A stretch of 61,249 bases of DNA from Blastocatellia bacterium UBA7656 (GTDB taxonomy: Bacteria; Acidobacteriota; Blastocatellia; UBA7656): positions 80,267 to 141,515 of the forward strand of contig DLHY01000051.1 of NCBI GenBank assembly GCA_002483445.1. The letters run 5' to 3'. Shown here piece after piece: positions 34,971 to 44,453 of the stretch. Every line of letters starts with the position of its first letter. Within the stretch, counting starts at the first letter, position 1. Below the pieces are notes generated by a model. It was not told where the DNA came from and searched no databases. It worked only from the letters and a program-made list of their open reading frames with translations. A program made the position numbers and the translations under genes.

Positions 34971-35742
34971 TCAACTTCTATTCGTCATCTTTCCTTACGC
35001 GGCTGCGCTGCTTGCCATAGTCGTCACCACCCAGCGATTCATCCGCGACGGCTTTTCATACTCTAGCCTTTCGTCGCAGTTCCTCGAGAGCAACGAACTG
35101 TTTTACGGATCGGTAGCGTGGCACATAGGGATACTAGGCGCAATCGCTGGCCACATCATCGGCTTGCTTTTTCCATCGACAGTGCTTTGGTTCAACGGCG
35201 TGCCTGTGCGTCTTTACATACTCGAAGGCACAGGATTGATGTTCGGACTGCTCGCGCTCGTCGGGCTTGTGAGCCTGATCGTTCGCCGCGCGACCGTCGC
35301 GCGAATCCGCGCGGTCACGTCCGTGATGGACATAGTTGTGCTGTTGCTCTTGCTCATTCAGGTCGGGCTTGGAGTTTACACGGCGGTGTTTTATCGCTGG
35401 GGTTCGTCGTGGTACGCAATCTCGGCAGTGCCTTATCTGCGCTCGCTCATCACGTTTCAACCCGACGTGCAGATGATCGCGCCGCTACCCGTCGTAGTGA
35501 AGCTTCACATTCTCAACGCGTGGGCGATACTGACCGTTTTCGGATTCTCGCGGCTGGTTCACATGCTCGTCGCTCCCGTTCATTACCTGTGGCGTCCCTA
35601 TCAGCTTGTCGTCTGGAACTGGAACCGAAAGCGAATAAGGAAGACGGCTCCGCATCGTCCTTCGCCTATAGCTTCCGAAATCGTCGCGCAAACGGCTGAA
35701 CACGGGCAGAGGACTACGGAGAAGCCTGCTTTCACGAGGTGA
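34963..35742 (+). CDS. narI: Nitrate reductase gamma (cytochrome b) subunit
   Basis: 259 residues from the ATG at 34963. Five hydrophobic segments; heme-ligand His in AWHIGILGAIAGHIIGLLF and in KLHILNAWAILTVFGFSRLV/HMLVAPVHYL. It oxidises quinol at the membrane and feeds NarH. Lies six bases before actA, so the nar and act genes probably share a transcript. Confidence 0.95.
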   Translation: MLDQLLFVIFPYAAALLAIVVTTQRFIRDGFSYSSLSSQFLESNELFYGSVAWHIGILGAIAGHIIGLLFPSTVLWFNGVPVRLYILEGTGLMFGLLALVGLVSLIVRRATVARIRAVTSVMDIVVLLLLLIQVGLGVYTAVFYRWGSSWYAISAVPYLRSLITFQPDVQMIAPLPVVVKLHILNAWAILTVFGFSRLVHMLVAPVHYLWRPYQLVVWNWNRKRIRKTAPHRPSPIASEIVAQTAEHGQRTTEKPAFTR

Positions 35743-35748
35743 AAACAC

Positions 35749-36336
35749 ATGAATCTCAAGACGGCAAAAATCATCTCGTTGCTCATCACCATGACAGGCG
35801 CGATAGTCCTCTATCAGGGCGCGACTTTTAGCTGGCTCGGCGATCAGCAGGGCTACGAGCCGCAACAGCCCATTGCTTTCTCGCACAAGCTGCACGCGGG
35901 CGATAACCAGATTGCGTGTTTGTATTGCCACTCGTCGGCGGATAAGTCCCGTGTGGCTGGTATCCCTGCGGCTTCTGTGTGCATGAACTGTCACTCTCAG
36001 ATCAAAAAGGATTCAGTTGAAATTCAGAAGATCGCGCAGTCAATATCGGACAATCGCCCGATTGAGTGGGTGCGAGTTCACGATCTGCCCGATCACGCTG
36101 TATTCAATCACAGTCGTCATGTGACAGCCGGGTTGAAGTGCCAGCAGTGTCACGGCCCCGTAGAGACGATGGAGCGCGTCTATCAATTCGACTCGCAGTT
36201 CATGGGTACCTGCGTCTCATGCCATCGCACCCATCGCGAGGTGACTTTGGATGAATCGGGCAAGCCTTTAATCACCAGTGAATCGACGGCGAAGAAGTTG
36301 ATGGCTTCGACTGATTGTTCTGTCTGCCATCATTAG
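35749..36336 (+). CDS. actA: Alternative complex III subunit A (pentaheme cytochrome c)
   Basis: 195 residues, one N-terminal membrane segment (IISLLITMTGAIVLYQGA). Five heme sites: CLYCH, CMNCH, CQQCH, CVSCH, CSVCH. Periplasmic electron carrier of the quinol:cytochrome c (or oxidase) oxidoreductase that replaces bc1 in many Acidobacteriota and Bacteroidota. RBS GAGGTG. First of six act genes. Confidence 0.94.
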   Translation: MNLKTAKIISLLITMTGAIVLYQGATFSWLGDQQGYEPQQPIAFSHKLHAGDNQIACLYCHSSADKSRVAGIPAASVCMNCHSQIKKDSVEIQKIAQSISDNRPIEWVRVHDLPDHAVFNHSRHVTAGLKCQQCHGPVETMERVYQFDSQFMGTCVSCHRTHREVTLDESGKPLITSESTAKKLMASTDCSVCHH

Positions 36337-36426
36337 TTGGCGCAAGCTGCGGCTTGCGCATGTTGAAATCACGAAGGTCGAAAGACAGGCCGAACTTTCA
36401 GGCCGGGTTCAATAACGGATTTGATT

Positions 36427-39354
36427 ATGAACGGCGAAAAACTCTGGAAAATTATTCAACATCAGGATGCCGATGACAATCGGCGCGAGATGCCGCGCGC
36501 CGCACTTTCGCGCCGCACGTTTATCGAGTTGATAGGATTTTCTGCCGCCTCGCTCATACTGAGCAGTTGCCGACCGCCTCAACAGAAAATCATCCCGTTC
36601 GTCCATCAGCCCGTCGAGATGACTCCCGGTCTGGCCAACTGGTACGCATCCACATGCGGCGGTTGTAGCTCTGCCTGCGGCGCTCTGGTGAAAGTCCGCG
36701 ACGGTCGCCCCATAAAACTCGAAGGCAACCCTGAGCATCCGCTCTCAAACGGCGGACTTTGCGCCATCGCGCACGCGATGGTCTTCAACCTCTACGACTC
36801 CGAAAGATTGCGTCAGCCGCTTGTCGGATCGAAGCCTTCGACATGGAACGAAGTCGACGCACAGATCACAGGCAAACTCGATGCGATTAAAAAATCAGGC
36901 GGCAAGGTTCGCGTGTTGACATCGACTATTGTCAGTCCCACTTCGCGAGAAATCATCGCCAGATTTCTCAGTCAGTTTGCTGACGGCAGGCACATAATTT
37001 ATGAAGCGGTGTCGAATGCAGCGATTCGACAATCTCACCTTCGCACGCACAAAACAGCGACTAGCCCGGTCTACAATTTTGAAAAAGCGAAACTGGTCAT
37101 AAGCTTCGGCGCGGATTTTCTGGGCGCGCAGGGTTCTTCGGTTCAGTCGGCGAAAGAGTACGCGCGAGCGCGCAATCTGCGCGACGAAAGCCGCGAGATG
37201 CTGCGCCACGTTCAATTCGAATCCCGCATGTCGCTCACCGGAAGCAATGCCGATGCTCGCTACCGTGTGTCGCCGCAGGAGGAAATCGACGCGCTATTGC
37301 TGCTGGCCCGACTCGTAGCGGAAAAGAAGGGGAGCGCGGCTCCCGCGGCCATTCAATCTTTCGATCCGCCGCGACTCGGCGCGCGATTGAGAGAAGCTAT
37401 CGCTGCAATAGCCGGCGAAATAGTCAAACACACTGGAAAGTCGATCATACTCAGCGGCTCGAATGATTCGGACGTGCAAGCAGTCGTGAATTTCATCAAT
37501 CACCTCGCGGGAAACTATGGCAACACTCTTCACCTTGACATAACTTCTTCTCCTGAAGGCTCAGGGCAGAGCGGCGATGCGGAAATGGTTCGTCTCGTCG
37601 AAGAGATGAAACAGGGACAGATCGCCGCTTTGCTCATTTTTTCCGCCAATCCCGTTTACGATTATTTCAACCGAGATGAACTGACTTCGGCGCTTGCGCG
37701 AGTCCCGCTGAAAATTTCATTCAACTCTCACACGGATGAGACGACTGCGCTGGCGGATTTCACCTGTCCGCATCCTCACTTTCTCGAAACATGGGACGAC
37801 GCGCAGCCCTCGCCTCGCGTCTTCAGTTTGAATCAACCGACTATCGCGCCGCTCTTCGAAACTCGCCCTTATCAGGAAAGCCTGCTTCTGTGGAGCGGCG
37901 AGAGGCGAGCTTACTACGATGTGTTGAGAGATAACTGGAAAGCGAGACTTTTTCCTCTTCAAAAGAAGTGGGCTACGTTCGACGAGTTCTGGGATCAATC
38001 GCTTCACGACGGCGTATTCGTCGCTGAAACCGTGACGACCGTTGAGCCTGCGTTCATTGTTGATGAAGTAGGGCGCGCGGCTGAAGCGTTGAAATCGCGC
38101 AACGCCGAAGGCTTGAGCCTGATCCTTTATGAAAAAATCTCGATGCGCGATGGCCGTCACGCTTCCAATCCGTGGCTTCAGGAGATGCCCGACCCCATCA
38201 CGAAAGTCACATGGGACAACTACGCCACTGTTTCGCCCGGTCTGGCCCGCGAACTTCAACTTGAAGAAGGCCGCGTCATTCGTCTGTCGAATGCTTCGGC
38301 ATCGATTGAGATTCCCGTTTTCATTCAACCGGGACAGGATGATTCCTCGGTTGCGGTCGCGCTCGGCTACGGCAGGACGAAAGCCGGTCGAGGCGGCTCC
38401 GCGGTCGGCGTCAATGTATATCCATTCGTCCGTTTCGAGAACGGAACGTTTCAATACACCAGCGGAGTGCGCATAGAAAAAACGGCGAACAAAATAGAAC
38501 TGGCGATGACGCAGCGACACGCGACGCTCGATGGTCGCCCGATAGTTCGAGAGATTACACTTGCCGATTACATCGAAGGCCGAATTGATGAAGGCCAAAG
38601 TCACACGTCCGAGCCGCGTAGCATCTGGAAGGATCACCCCTACGGCGATCACAAATGGGCGATGGTCGTCGATCTCAACTCGTGCATAGGTTGTTCGGCC
38701 TGTCTGTTGAGTTGTCAGGCTGAAAACAATGTCCCCGTAGTTGGCCGCGAAGAAGTATTGCGCCAGAGAGAGATGCACTGGATCAGGCTTGATCGCTACT
38801 ACAAAGGCGACGATGAAAACACGGCGGTCGTCTATCAGCCTGTGATGTGCTTCCAGTGCGACAACGCATCGTGCGAAAGCGTCTGCCCCGTGCTTGCGAC
38901 GGTTCACAGCAGCGAGGGCCTCAATATGCAGGTCTACAATCGCTGCGTAGGCACAAGATATTGCGCCAACAACTGCGCGTACAAAGTGCGACGATTCAAC
39001 TGGTTCGAATATCCACATACAGACCCGACGGCGAACCTCGCGCTCAACCCGGATGTGACAGTTCGCACGCGCGGCGTGATGGAAAAATGCACCTTCTGCA
39101 TTCAACGAATCGAAGAGGTGAAAATTCTGGCTCGCAACGAGGGCCGAGAGATTCGCGACAAAGAGATTCAAACTGCCTGTCAGCAGTCGTGTCCCACACA
39201 GGCGATTTTCTTCGGCGATATGGCTGATGCGGAAAGCCGAGTCAATAAACTCAAACACGACGAGCGCGATTACATTCTTCTCGAAGAATTGAACCTGCGG
39301 CCACAGATCAGCTATCTGGCGAAAGTTAGAAACAGCCCGCGCGAGGAGGCGTAG
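36427..39354 (+). CDS. actB: Alternative complex III subunit B (molybdopterin-fold plus Fe-S)
   Basis: 975 residues from the ATG at 36427 (a TTG six bases upstream is in frame). A Tat signal (RRTFIELIGFSAASLIL) is followed by a molybdopterin-oxidoreductase-like domain, which in this family carries no Mo. The C-terminal ferredoxin-like part has cluster ligands in CIGCSACLLSCQ, CFQCDNASCESVCP, CVGTRYCANNCAY and CTFCIQRI/CQQSCPTQA. The family fusion of B1 and B2 is intact. Confidence 0.95.
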   Translation: MNGEKLWKIIQHQDADDNRREMPRAALSRRTFIELIGFSAASLILSSCRPPQQKIIPFVHQPVEMTPGLANWYASTCGGCSSACGALVKVRDGRPIKLEGNPEHPLSNGGLCAIAHAMVFNLYDSERLRQPLVGSKPSTWNEVDAQITGKLDAIKKSGGKVRVLTSTIVSPTSREIIARFLSQFADGRHIIYEAVSNAAIRQSHLRTHKTATSPVYNFEKAKLVISFGADFLGAQGSSVQSAKEYARARNLRDESREMLRHVQFESRMSLTGSNADARYRVSPQEEIDALLLLARLVAEKKGSAAPAAIQSFDPPRLGARLREAIAAIAGEIVKHTGKSIILSGSNDSDVQAVVNFINHLAGNYGNTLHLDITSSPEGSGQSGDAEMVRLVEEMKQGQIAALLIFSANPVYDYFNRDELTSALARVPLKISFNSHTDETTALADFTCPHPHFLETWDDAQPSPRVFSLNQPTIAPLFETRPYQESLLLWSGERRAYYDVLRDNWKARLFPLQKKWATFDEFWDQSLHDGVFVAETVTTVEPAFIVDEVGRAAEALKSRNAEGLSLILYEKISMRDGRHASNPWLQEMPDPITKVTWDNYATVSPGLARELQLEEGRVIRLSNASASIEIPVFIQPGQDDSSVAVALGYGRTKAGRGGSAVGVNVYPFVRFENGTFQYTSGVRIEKTANKIELAMTQRHATLDGRPIVREITLADYIEGRIDEGQSHTSEPRSIWKDHPYGDHKWAMVVDLNSCIGCSACLLSCQAENNVPVVGREEVLRQREMHWIRLDRYYKGDDENTAVVYQPVMCFQCDNASCESVCPVLATVHSSEGLNMQVYNRCVGTRYCANNCAYKVRRFNWFEYPHTDPTANLALNPDVTVRTRGVMEKCTFCIQRIEEVKILARNEGREIRDKEIQTACQQSCPTQAIFFGDMADAESRVNKLKHDERDYILLEELNLRPQISYLAKVRNSPREEA

Positions 39355-39357
39355 AGT

Positions 39358-40752
39358 ATGTCCGTTGCTCTCAAACACGAAGGAGAACACGAGGCTCACC
39401 ATCAGGAGTTGTCGCCGCTGCGCAGGCCGTTGATCGAAGGGCGCAAAACTTATGGCGATGTCACGACTGATATCTGCTCGCTGATGGAGCGAAAACCGGG
39501 CGGATTGTGGTGGGCCGCGTTTATCACGTCGCTTACAATTTTTCTCGCGGGCGCGATTGCCACCACCTACACCGTCACCACAGGGATAGGGACTTGGGGA
39601 TTGAACAAGACTGTCGGCTGGGCGTTCGACATAACGAACTTCGTTTTCTGGATCGGCATAGGACACGCTGGCACATTCATCTCGGCGATTCTGTTTCTGT
39701 TCAATCAGAAGTGGCGCACATCGGTCAATCGGTCTGCCGAAGCTATGACGTTGATTGCGGTGATGTGCGCGGGGATTTTTCCGATCATCCACATGGGCCG
39801 CCCTTGGCTCTTTTACTGGGTTCTTCCGTATCCGAATCAGCGCGGATCGTTGTGGGTCAACTTTCGCTCGCCACTCCTTTGGGACTTCTTCGCCATCTCG
39901 ACTTACTTCATCATCTCGGCGGTCTTCTGGTATCTGGGGCTTGTTCCTGATCTGGCAACGGCGAGGGATCGCATACGCTCGAAGTGGCGTCACGCGCTCT
40001 ATCGTGTGATGAGTTTGGGATGGAACGGTTCGAATCGAACGTGGTCGCGATATGAAACCGTCTACCTGATTCTGGCCGCGCTTGCCACGCCGCTTGTGTT
40101 GTCGGTTCACTCCATTGTGAGTTTCGACTTTGCGACATCCGTTATACCGGGGTGGCACTCTACGATTTTTCCGCCTTACTTCGTCGCGGGCGCGGTCTTT
40201 TCGGGATTCGCGATGGTGATGACTTTGATGATACTCGTGCGAAAGCTGATGAAGCTCGAAGCGTACATCACGCCCCAGCATCTCGAAAACATGTGCAAGG
40301 TGACGCTGCTGACCGGATCGATTGTGACGGTCGCATATCTCACGGAAGCGTTCATCGGTTTTTACAGCGGAAATCCGAACGAGATGTTCGTCATCATCAA
40401 CCGCGCGATGGGGCCTTACAGTTGGGCTTACTGGACTATGGTCACCTGCAACGCGATAGTGCCGCAGTTCTTCTGGTTCAAAAAAGCGAGGACTTCGATT
40501 CCTATGATATTCGTCCTCTCTATTTTGATAAACGTCGGGATGTGGTTCGAGCGATTCGTCATCATCGTGACATCGCTTCATCGCGATTTCCTTCCGTCAA
40601 GCTGGGCGATGTACACGCCGACTGTGACCGAGATAGTGATAATGCTCGGAAGCTTCGGATTATTCTTCACGCTCTTTTTGCTCTTCCTGCGGATATTCCC
40701 GGTCATATCGATGAACGAGGTCAAGGGGGTGCTTCATTATGCTCGCGACTAA
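39358..40752 (+). CDS. actC: Alternative complex III subunit C (NrfD-like quinol-binding)
   Basis: 464 residues, about ten membrane segments of the NrfD/PsrC type (FITSLTIFLAGAIATTYTV, WIGIGHAGTFISAILFLF, IIHMGRPWLFYWVLPYP). Membrane anchor and quinol site of the complex. Start has AGGAGG at 39343, three bases after the actB stop. Overlaps actD by 14 bases. Confidence 0.95.
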   Translation: MSVALKHEGEHEAHHQELSPLRRPLIEGRKTYGDVTTDICSLMERKPGGLWWAAFITSLTIFLAGAIATTYTVTTGIGTWGLNKTVGWAFDITNFVFWIGIGHAGTFISAILFLFNQKWRTSVNRSAEAMTLIAVMCAGIFPIIHMGRPWLFYWVLPYPNQRGSLWVNFRSPLLWDFFAISTYFIISAVFWYLGLVPDLATARDRIRSKWRHALYRVMSLGWNGSNRTWSRYETVYLILAALATPLVLSVHSIVSFDFATSVIPGWHSTIFPPYFVAGAVFSGFAMVMTLMILVRKLMKLEAYITPQHLENMCKVTLLTGSIVTVAYLTEAFIGFYSGNPNEMFVIINRAMGPYSWAYWTMVTCNAIVPQFFWFKKARTSIPMIFVLSILINVGMWFERFVIIVTSLHRDFLPSSWAMYTPTVTEIVIMLGSFGLFFTLFLLFLRIFPVISMNEVKGVLHYARD

Positions 40753-41278
40753 AGAGACGAACGTCCGCTATACGGCGGCTTTCTTCCGTCACGAAGAAGA
40801 TTTGCTTGCCGCCGCCACTGAAGCGCGCGAGTCAGGCTTCGAGATATTCGACGCCTACACGCCGATAGCCGTGCATGGGCTTGACCGCGCAGTGGGACTC
40901 AAGCGTTCGCACCTGACCTGGATAGCATTCGCAGCCGGAGTTATGGGGCTGGTCTTAGGGCTGGGCTTGCAGGTGTGGACATCTGTATATGACTGGCCGC
41001 TCAACGTGGGAGGCAAGCCGTTCAACTCGTTCCCGCTCTTCATACCTGTGGCGTTCGAGTTGACCGTTTTGTTTTCAGGGCTGATCGCGATAGGCGTGCT
41101 TGTGGTGAGGAATCGATTGTGGTTGTTTGCCAAAAGGCGAGTATTCGAACGAGTGACGGATGATCGCTTCGTGCTGGTTCTCAAACAGCGCGATGCGTCA
41201 TTCGATGTCCGACGCGCGCACAAACTTCTCGAAAAGCACGGCGCGGTGAGCGTGATCGAAGGAGACCAGTTCGTATGA
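40739..41278 (+). CDS. actD: Alternative complex III subunit D
   Basis: 179 residues, DUF3341 type. A soluble N-terminal domain (FFRHEEDLLAAATEARES, FEIFDAYTPIAVHGL) precedes two membrane segments (WIAFAAGVMGLVLGLGLQVW; ELTVLFSGLIAIGVLVV). Overlaps actC and actE at both ends (14 and 4 bases), as expected for a tightly coupled operon. Confidence 0.94.
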   Translation: MLATKETNVRYTAAFFRHEEDLLAAATEARESGFEIFDAYTPIAVHGLDRAVGLKRSHLTWIAFAAGVMGLVLGLGLQVWTSVYDWPLNVGGKPFNSFPLFIPVAFELTVLFSGLIAIGVLVVRNRLWLFAKRRVFERVTDDRFVLVLKQRDASFDVRRAHKLLEKHGAVSVIEGDQFV

Positions 41279-41835
41279 AGAAGCGGATTCAATGGGGCGT
41301 AGTTTTGTTGTTGCCGATCATCACTCTTGGCGCAATGTGGATGCTGAGGCGCGACACCTCGGAGCGCAATCGCGAATGGCCGACGCAGATGCAGTATTCA
41401 CCGGCTTATCTTTCGCAAACGTCGAATCCTGTTTTGCCTGATGGGATGACCTCTCAGCCGCCCGTCGCAGGAACCATACCGCGAGGATGGATGCCTTTTC
41501 ACTACGCGCCGGGAGCGGAAGAAGCGGCGCGAGCGGGAAGAGAGTTGAAAAATCCTTTTCAATCGAGTGAAGAGAATCTGGCTCGCGGTCAGTATGTTTA
41601 TCAGAATTATTGCGCAGTCTGTCACGGCGCGACGGGCGGAGGCGACGGGCCGATGATTCCTCGCTATCCCAACCCGCCTTCTTATAAAACCGAACAGTCG
41701 AAGACCCTGGCCGATGGCGCCATGTTTCATGCGATAACCGTGGGGCGAAACAACATGCCCGCGCACGCCTCTCAGGTCGGGGCGGAAGATCGCTGGAAAG
41801 TGATTCTCTACATTCGAAGATTGCAGGGGATGTAG
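41275..41835 (+). CDS. actE: Alternative complex III subunit E (monoheme cytochrome c)
   Basis: 186 residues. N-terminal membrane anchor or lipid-free signal (VVLLLPIITLGAMWML), heme site CAVCH near residue 118, axial Met probably in NNMPAHASQ. Periplasmic electron exit of the complex. Overlaps actD by ATGA. Confidence 0.92.
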   Translation: MKKRIQWGVVLLLPIITLGAMWMLRRDTSERNREWPTQMQYSPAYLSQTSNPVLPDGMTSQPPVAGTIPRGWMPFHYAPGAEEAARAGRELKNPFQSSEENLARGQYVYQNYCAVCHGATGGGDGPMIPRYPNPPSYKTEQSKTLADGAMFHAITVGRNNMPAHASQVGAEDRWKVILYIRRLQGM

Positions 41836-41861
41836 ATCGTGTTGACAGAAAAAGAAAATGA

Positions 41862-41933
41862 ACCGCAGAGGACGCGGAGGACACAGAGGCAGACAAATAA
41901 TTCTTCCTCTGCGTCCTCTGCGTCCTCTGCGGT
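41862..41933. repeat. CGCAGAG-family inverted repeat before actF-narK
   Basis: ACCGCAGAGGACGCGGAGG at the left pairs with CCTCTGCGTCCTCTGCGGT at the right end. Located between actE and the fusion gene, 36 bases before its start. Confidence 0.75.
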
Positions 41934-41968
41934 AACTTCTTTTCCAGCAGATGAGGAGAAATCCTTTT

Positions 41969-44329
41969 ATGAAGCACAAGTCAATCATAACGAACGGAGA
42001 GCGAAAGACGATGCTCGCTCTTGTGGCGGCGGGCGTGGGTGCGTTCATAGTCGGACTCCTGTTCGACAGCCATCGCGTGTGGCCCGCTCTGCTGCTCGGT
42101 TCTTTTTTCGTTCTCACGCTCGCGCTCGGCGCGATGGTTTTTCTCTGCATTCATCATGTCTCTAACGCCGGATGGAGCGCGGCCATTCGCCGCGTGCCTG
42201 AAGCGATGATGATGTATCTGCCGCTGGGCGCCGCGGCGCTGCTCGTGACTTTTTTCGGCAGGCACTCGATATACGAATGGTCGCACGGACTGACTCACTC
42301 ATCGGAAGCGATGAAATCGAAGGCTGCATTTCTCAACTCGCCTTTCTTTTATGGCCGGATGGTCGTCGTGCTAGCTCTCTGGATTCTGTTCGCGTTCCTT
42401 TTGTGGAGAGAATCGCGCAAACAGGACTCGGACGCAGAACTTCGGCATACGACGAGAAGCAAAAAAATCTCGGCTGTTTTTCTCGCTCTCTTCGCCCTTA
42501 CGTTTTCGCTCGCTTCCTTCGACTGGCTGATGTCGATTGAGGCCGAGTTTTACAGCACGATTTACGCCTTCTACAATTTTTCGGGACTCTTCCTCGGCGG
42601 CATCGCCGCTTTGACTCTAACGGTAATCGCGCTTCGCCGTCGCGGACTGCTGCGCGAAATCGGTGAAGAACATCTTCACAATCTCGGCAAGATGATCTTC
42701 GGATTTTCGACCTTCTGGGCTTACCTCTGGCTCTCGCAATATCTTCTGATCTACTACGCAAACATACCTGAAGAGACTGTCTATTACATACGCCGCACTG
42801 CGACTCCGGGCTGGCAGACTGTTTTTTATTTGAATCTGCTGTTGAACTGGATCGCGCCGTTCGTCCTGCTGCTGCCGCGAAGGGCGAAGCGCAGCGAAAG
42901 TATGCTGGCAGTTGTGTCAGTGATCGTTCTTGCGGGTCACTGGCTCGATCTCTATCAGATGATTTTTCCCGCCACAGGCGCAACCTCTATACCCACACTG
43001 ATCGATTTGGCGCTTGTGGCGGGATTCCTCTCGCTGTTTGGGTTGGTGATAGCAAACAGATTGCGACAGATGTCGATGGTTCCCGCGCACGATCCTTATT
43101 TGAGAGAGAGCCTCTCGATTCCTTCATACGAACCGGCGGAGCCTTCGCGGTGGGACGCCGATGCCTCGCGCGCGCTCGTTCTTTCAACGCTCGGTTTCGC
43201 AGTCACGTTTTCCGTATGGGGATTGCTCGGCGCGCTGGCCCCGCGATTTCGCGAAATGTACGGGCTTTCCGCTTGGCAGACTTCCGTGTTGATAGCGGTG
43301 CCTGTCCTTTTGGGATCGATAGGGCGATTGCCCGCAGGGATACTCGCTGACCGTTTCGGAGGTCGCGCGGTCTTAGGACTGTTGCTCGTGCTTTGTATTA
43401 TCCCGGCTATGGGCGTGAGCTTCACTCATTCTTACGGCGCGCTCATCGCGTGGGGACTTTTCCTTGGGCTTGCGGGAACGAGTTTTTCCGTAGGCGTTGC
43501 GTTCACATCGCGTTGGTTTTCGGCTGGGCAGCAGGGACTCGCGCTCGGCATCTACGGGATGGGAAACATCGGCCAGTCAGTCGCGGTATTCGGCGCTCCG
43601 GCGCTCATGGCGTTGACAGGAGACTGGAGGGTTCCATTCTGGATATTCGGCGCGGCTGCTGGAGCGTTCGGCGTGATCTTTCTGCTCTTTGCCCGCAACG
43701 CAAAGGTAAAGGCTCCGCCCCGGAAATTTCATGAGTACCTTTTGATACTCAAACGCGAGCCGCTGGCCTGGGCCTTGTCGCTTTTCTACTTCCTCACATT
43801 CGGCGGATTCGTCGCCCTGAGCATTTATCTTCCGACACTGCTCAAAGACATTTTCGGTTTGACGCCTACCGACGCAGGCGCGCGAGTCGCGGGATTCGTC
43901 ATAGTCGCGACCGGAATGCGGCCCATCGGCGGATGGATGGCTGATCGTTTCGGCGGCGCGCAGGTTCTTGCGCTCGTTTTAGGGGCGATAGCTTTTCTCG
44001 CTCTGGGTCTGACATCCGGCAGCATGATTGTGTTTACCCTCGGCGCTCTGGGAACAGCGGCTATGCTGGGCGCGGGCAACGGCGCGGTGTTCAAACTCGT
44101 GCCTGAATACTTTCCGCGCGAGACCGGGACAGTCACGGGACTTGTCGGCGCGGCTGGCGGACTCGGAGGATTCTTCCCGCCGCTCGTCCTCGGACTCATT
44201 CACACCAGCACGGGTTCATACACTCTGGGGTTCGTTTTCCTGTCAGGCTTCGCGTTGATTTGCTTCGCGGCGAATTATTTCATCTTTCTGAGAAGAGAGG
44301 AAGGAGAGCGAGAACCAGTGGCGGGTTAG
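41969..44329 (+). CDS. actF: Fusion of alternative complex III subunit F with NarK-type nitrate/nitrite transporter
   Basis: 786 residues in one uninterrupted frame; start ATG 41969 with GAGGAG about ten bases upstream. Residues ~1-365 are ActF: SIYEWSHGLTHSSEAMKSK, FDWLMSIEAEFYSTIYAFYN, VVSVIVLAGHWLDLYQMI. Residues ~390-786 are a major facilitator of the nitrate/nitrite porter family, with LADRFGGRAVL and both nitrate signature regions (GIYGMGNIGQSVAVFGAP; MLGAGNGAVFKLVPEYF). An internal ATG at 43070 (residue 368) has no evident RBS, so one polypeptide is expected. The join would tie nitrate import or nitrite export physically to a quinol-oxidising complex. Confidence 0.9.
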   Translation: MKHKSIITNGERKTMLALVAAGVGAFIVGLLFDSHRVWPALLLGSFFVLTLALGAMVFLCIHHVSNAGWSAAIRRVPEAMMMYLPLGAAALLVTFFGRHSIYEWSHGLTHSSEAMKSKAAFLNSPFFYGRMVVVLALWILFAFLLWRESRKQDSDAELRHTTRSKKISAVFLALFALTFSLASFDWLMSIEAEFYSTIYAFYNFSGLFLGGIAALTLTVIALRRRGLLREIGEEHLHNLGKMIFGFSTFWAYLWLSQYLLIYYANIPEETVYYIRRTATPGWQTVFYLNLLLNWIAPFVLLLPRRAKRSESMLAVVSVIVLAGHWLDLYQMIFPATGATSIPTLIDLALVAGFLSLFGLVIANRLRQMSMVPAHDPYLRESLSIPSYEPAEPSRWDADASRALVLSTLGFAVTFSVWGLLGALAPRFREMYGLSAWQTSVLIAVPVLLGSIGRLPAGILADRFGGRAVLGLLLVLCIIPAMGVSFTHSYGALIAWGLFLGLAGTSFSVGVAFTSRWFSAGQQGLALGIYGMGNIGQSVAVFGAPALMALTGDWRVPFWIFGAAAGAFGVIFLLFARNAKVKAPPRKFHEYLLILKREPLAWALSLFYFLTFGGFVALSIYLPTLLKDIFGLTPTDAGARVAGFVIVATGMRPIGGWMADRFGGAQVLALVLGAIAFLALGLTSGSMIVFTLGALGTAAMLGAGNGAVFKLVPEYFPRETGTVTGLVGAAGGLGGFFPPLVLGLIHTSTGSYTLGFVFLSGFALICFAANYFIFLRREEGEREPVAG

Positions 44330-44453
44330 ATCGCCCGCGCTCCCTTCTCGGACTCCTGGGAGAAGGACGAGGCGACAGACCTGCGATCATAGCATTTCCT
44401 GGCATTATATCCGGCTTCATCGGACTGCAAGATGTGCAACCAGGAGGTGCTAC
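44330..44453. terminator. Weak hairpin after actF-narK
   Basis: CCTTCTC (44343-44349) can pair with GAGAAGG (44360-44366), and GCGGG/CCCGC spans the stop codon. There is no T-run, so termination here is only a possibility. The next gene has its own good RBS (AGGAGGT). Confidence 0.3.

Noticed and set aside
37717..40581. A 954-codon open frame on the minus strand opposite actB and actC
   Set aside because: It is the antisense shadow of two well-supported genes, with an Arg/His/Asp-rich composition and no recognisable domain.
43070..44329. Separate narK gene starting at ATG 43070
   Set aside because: No RBS precedes it and the frame is continuous with ActF; retained as an alternative in the fusion entry.
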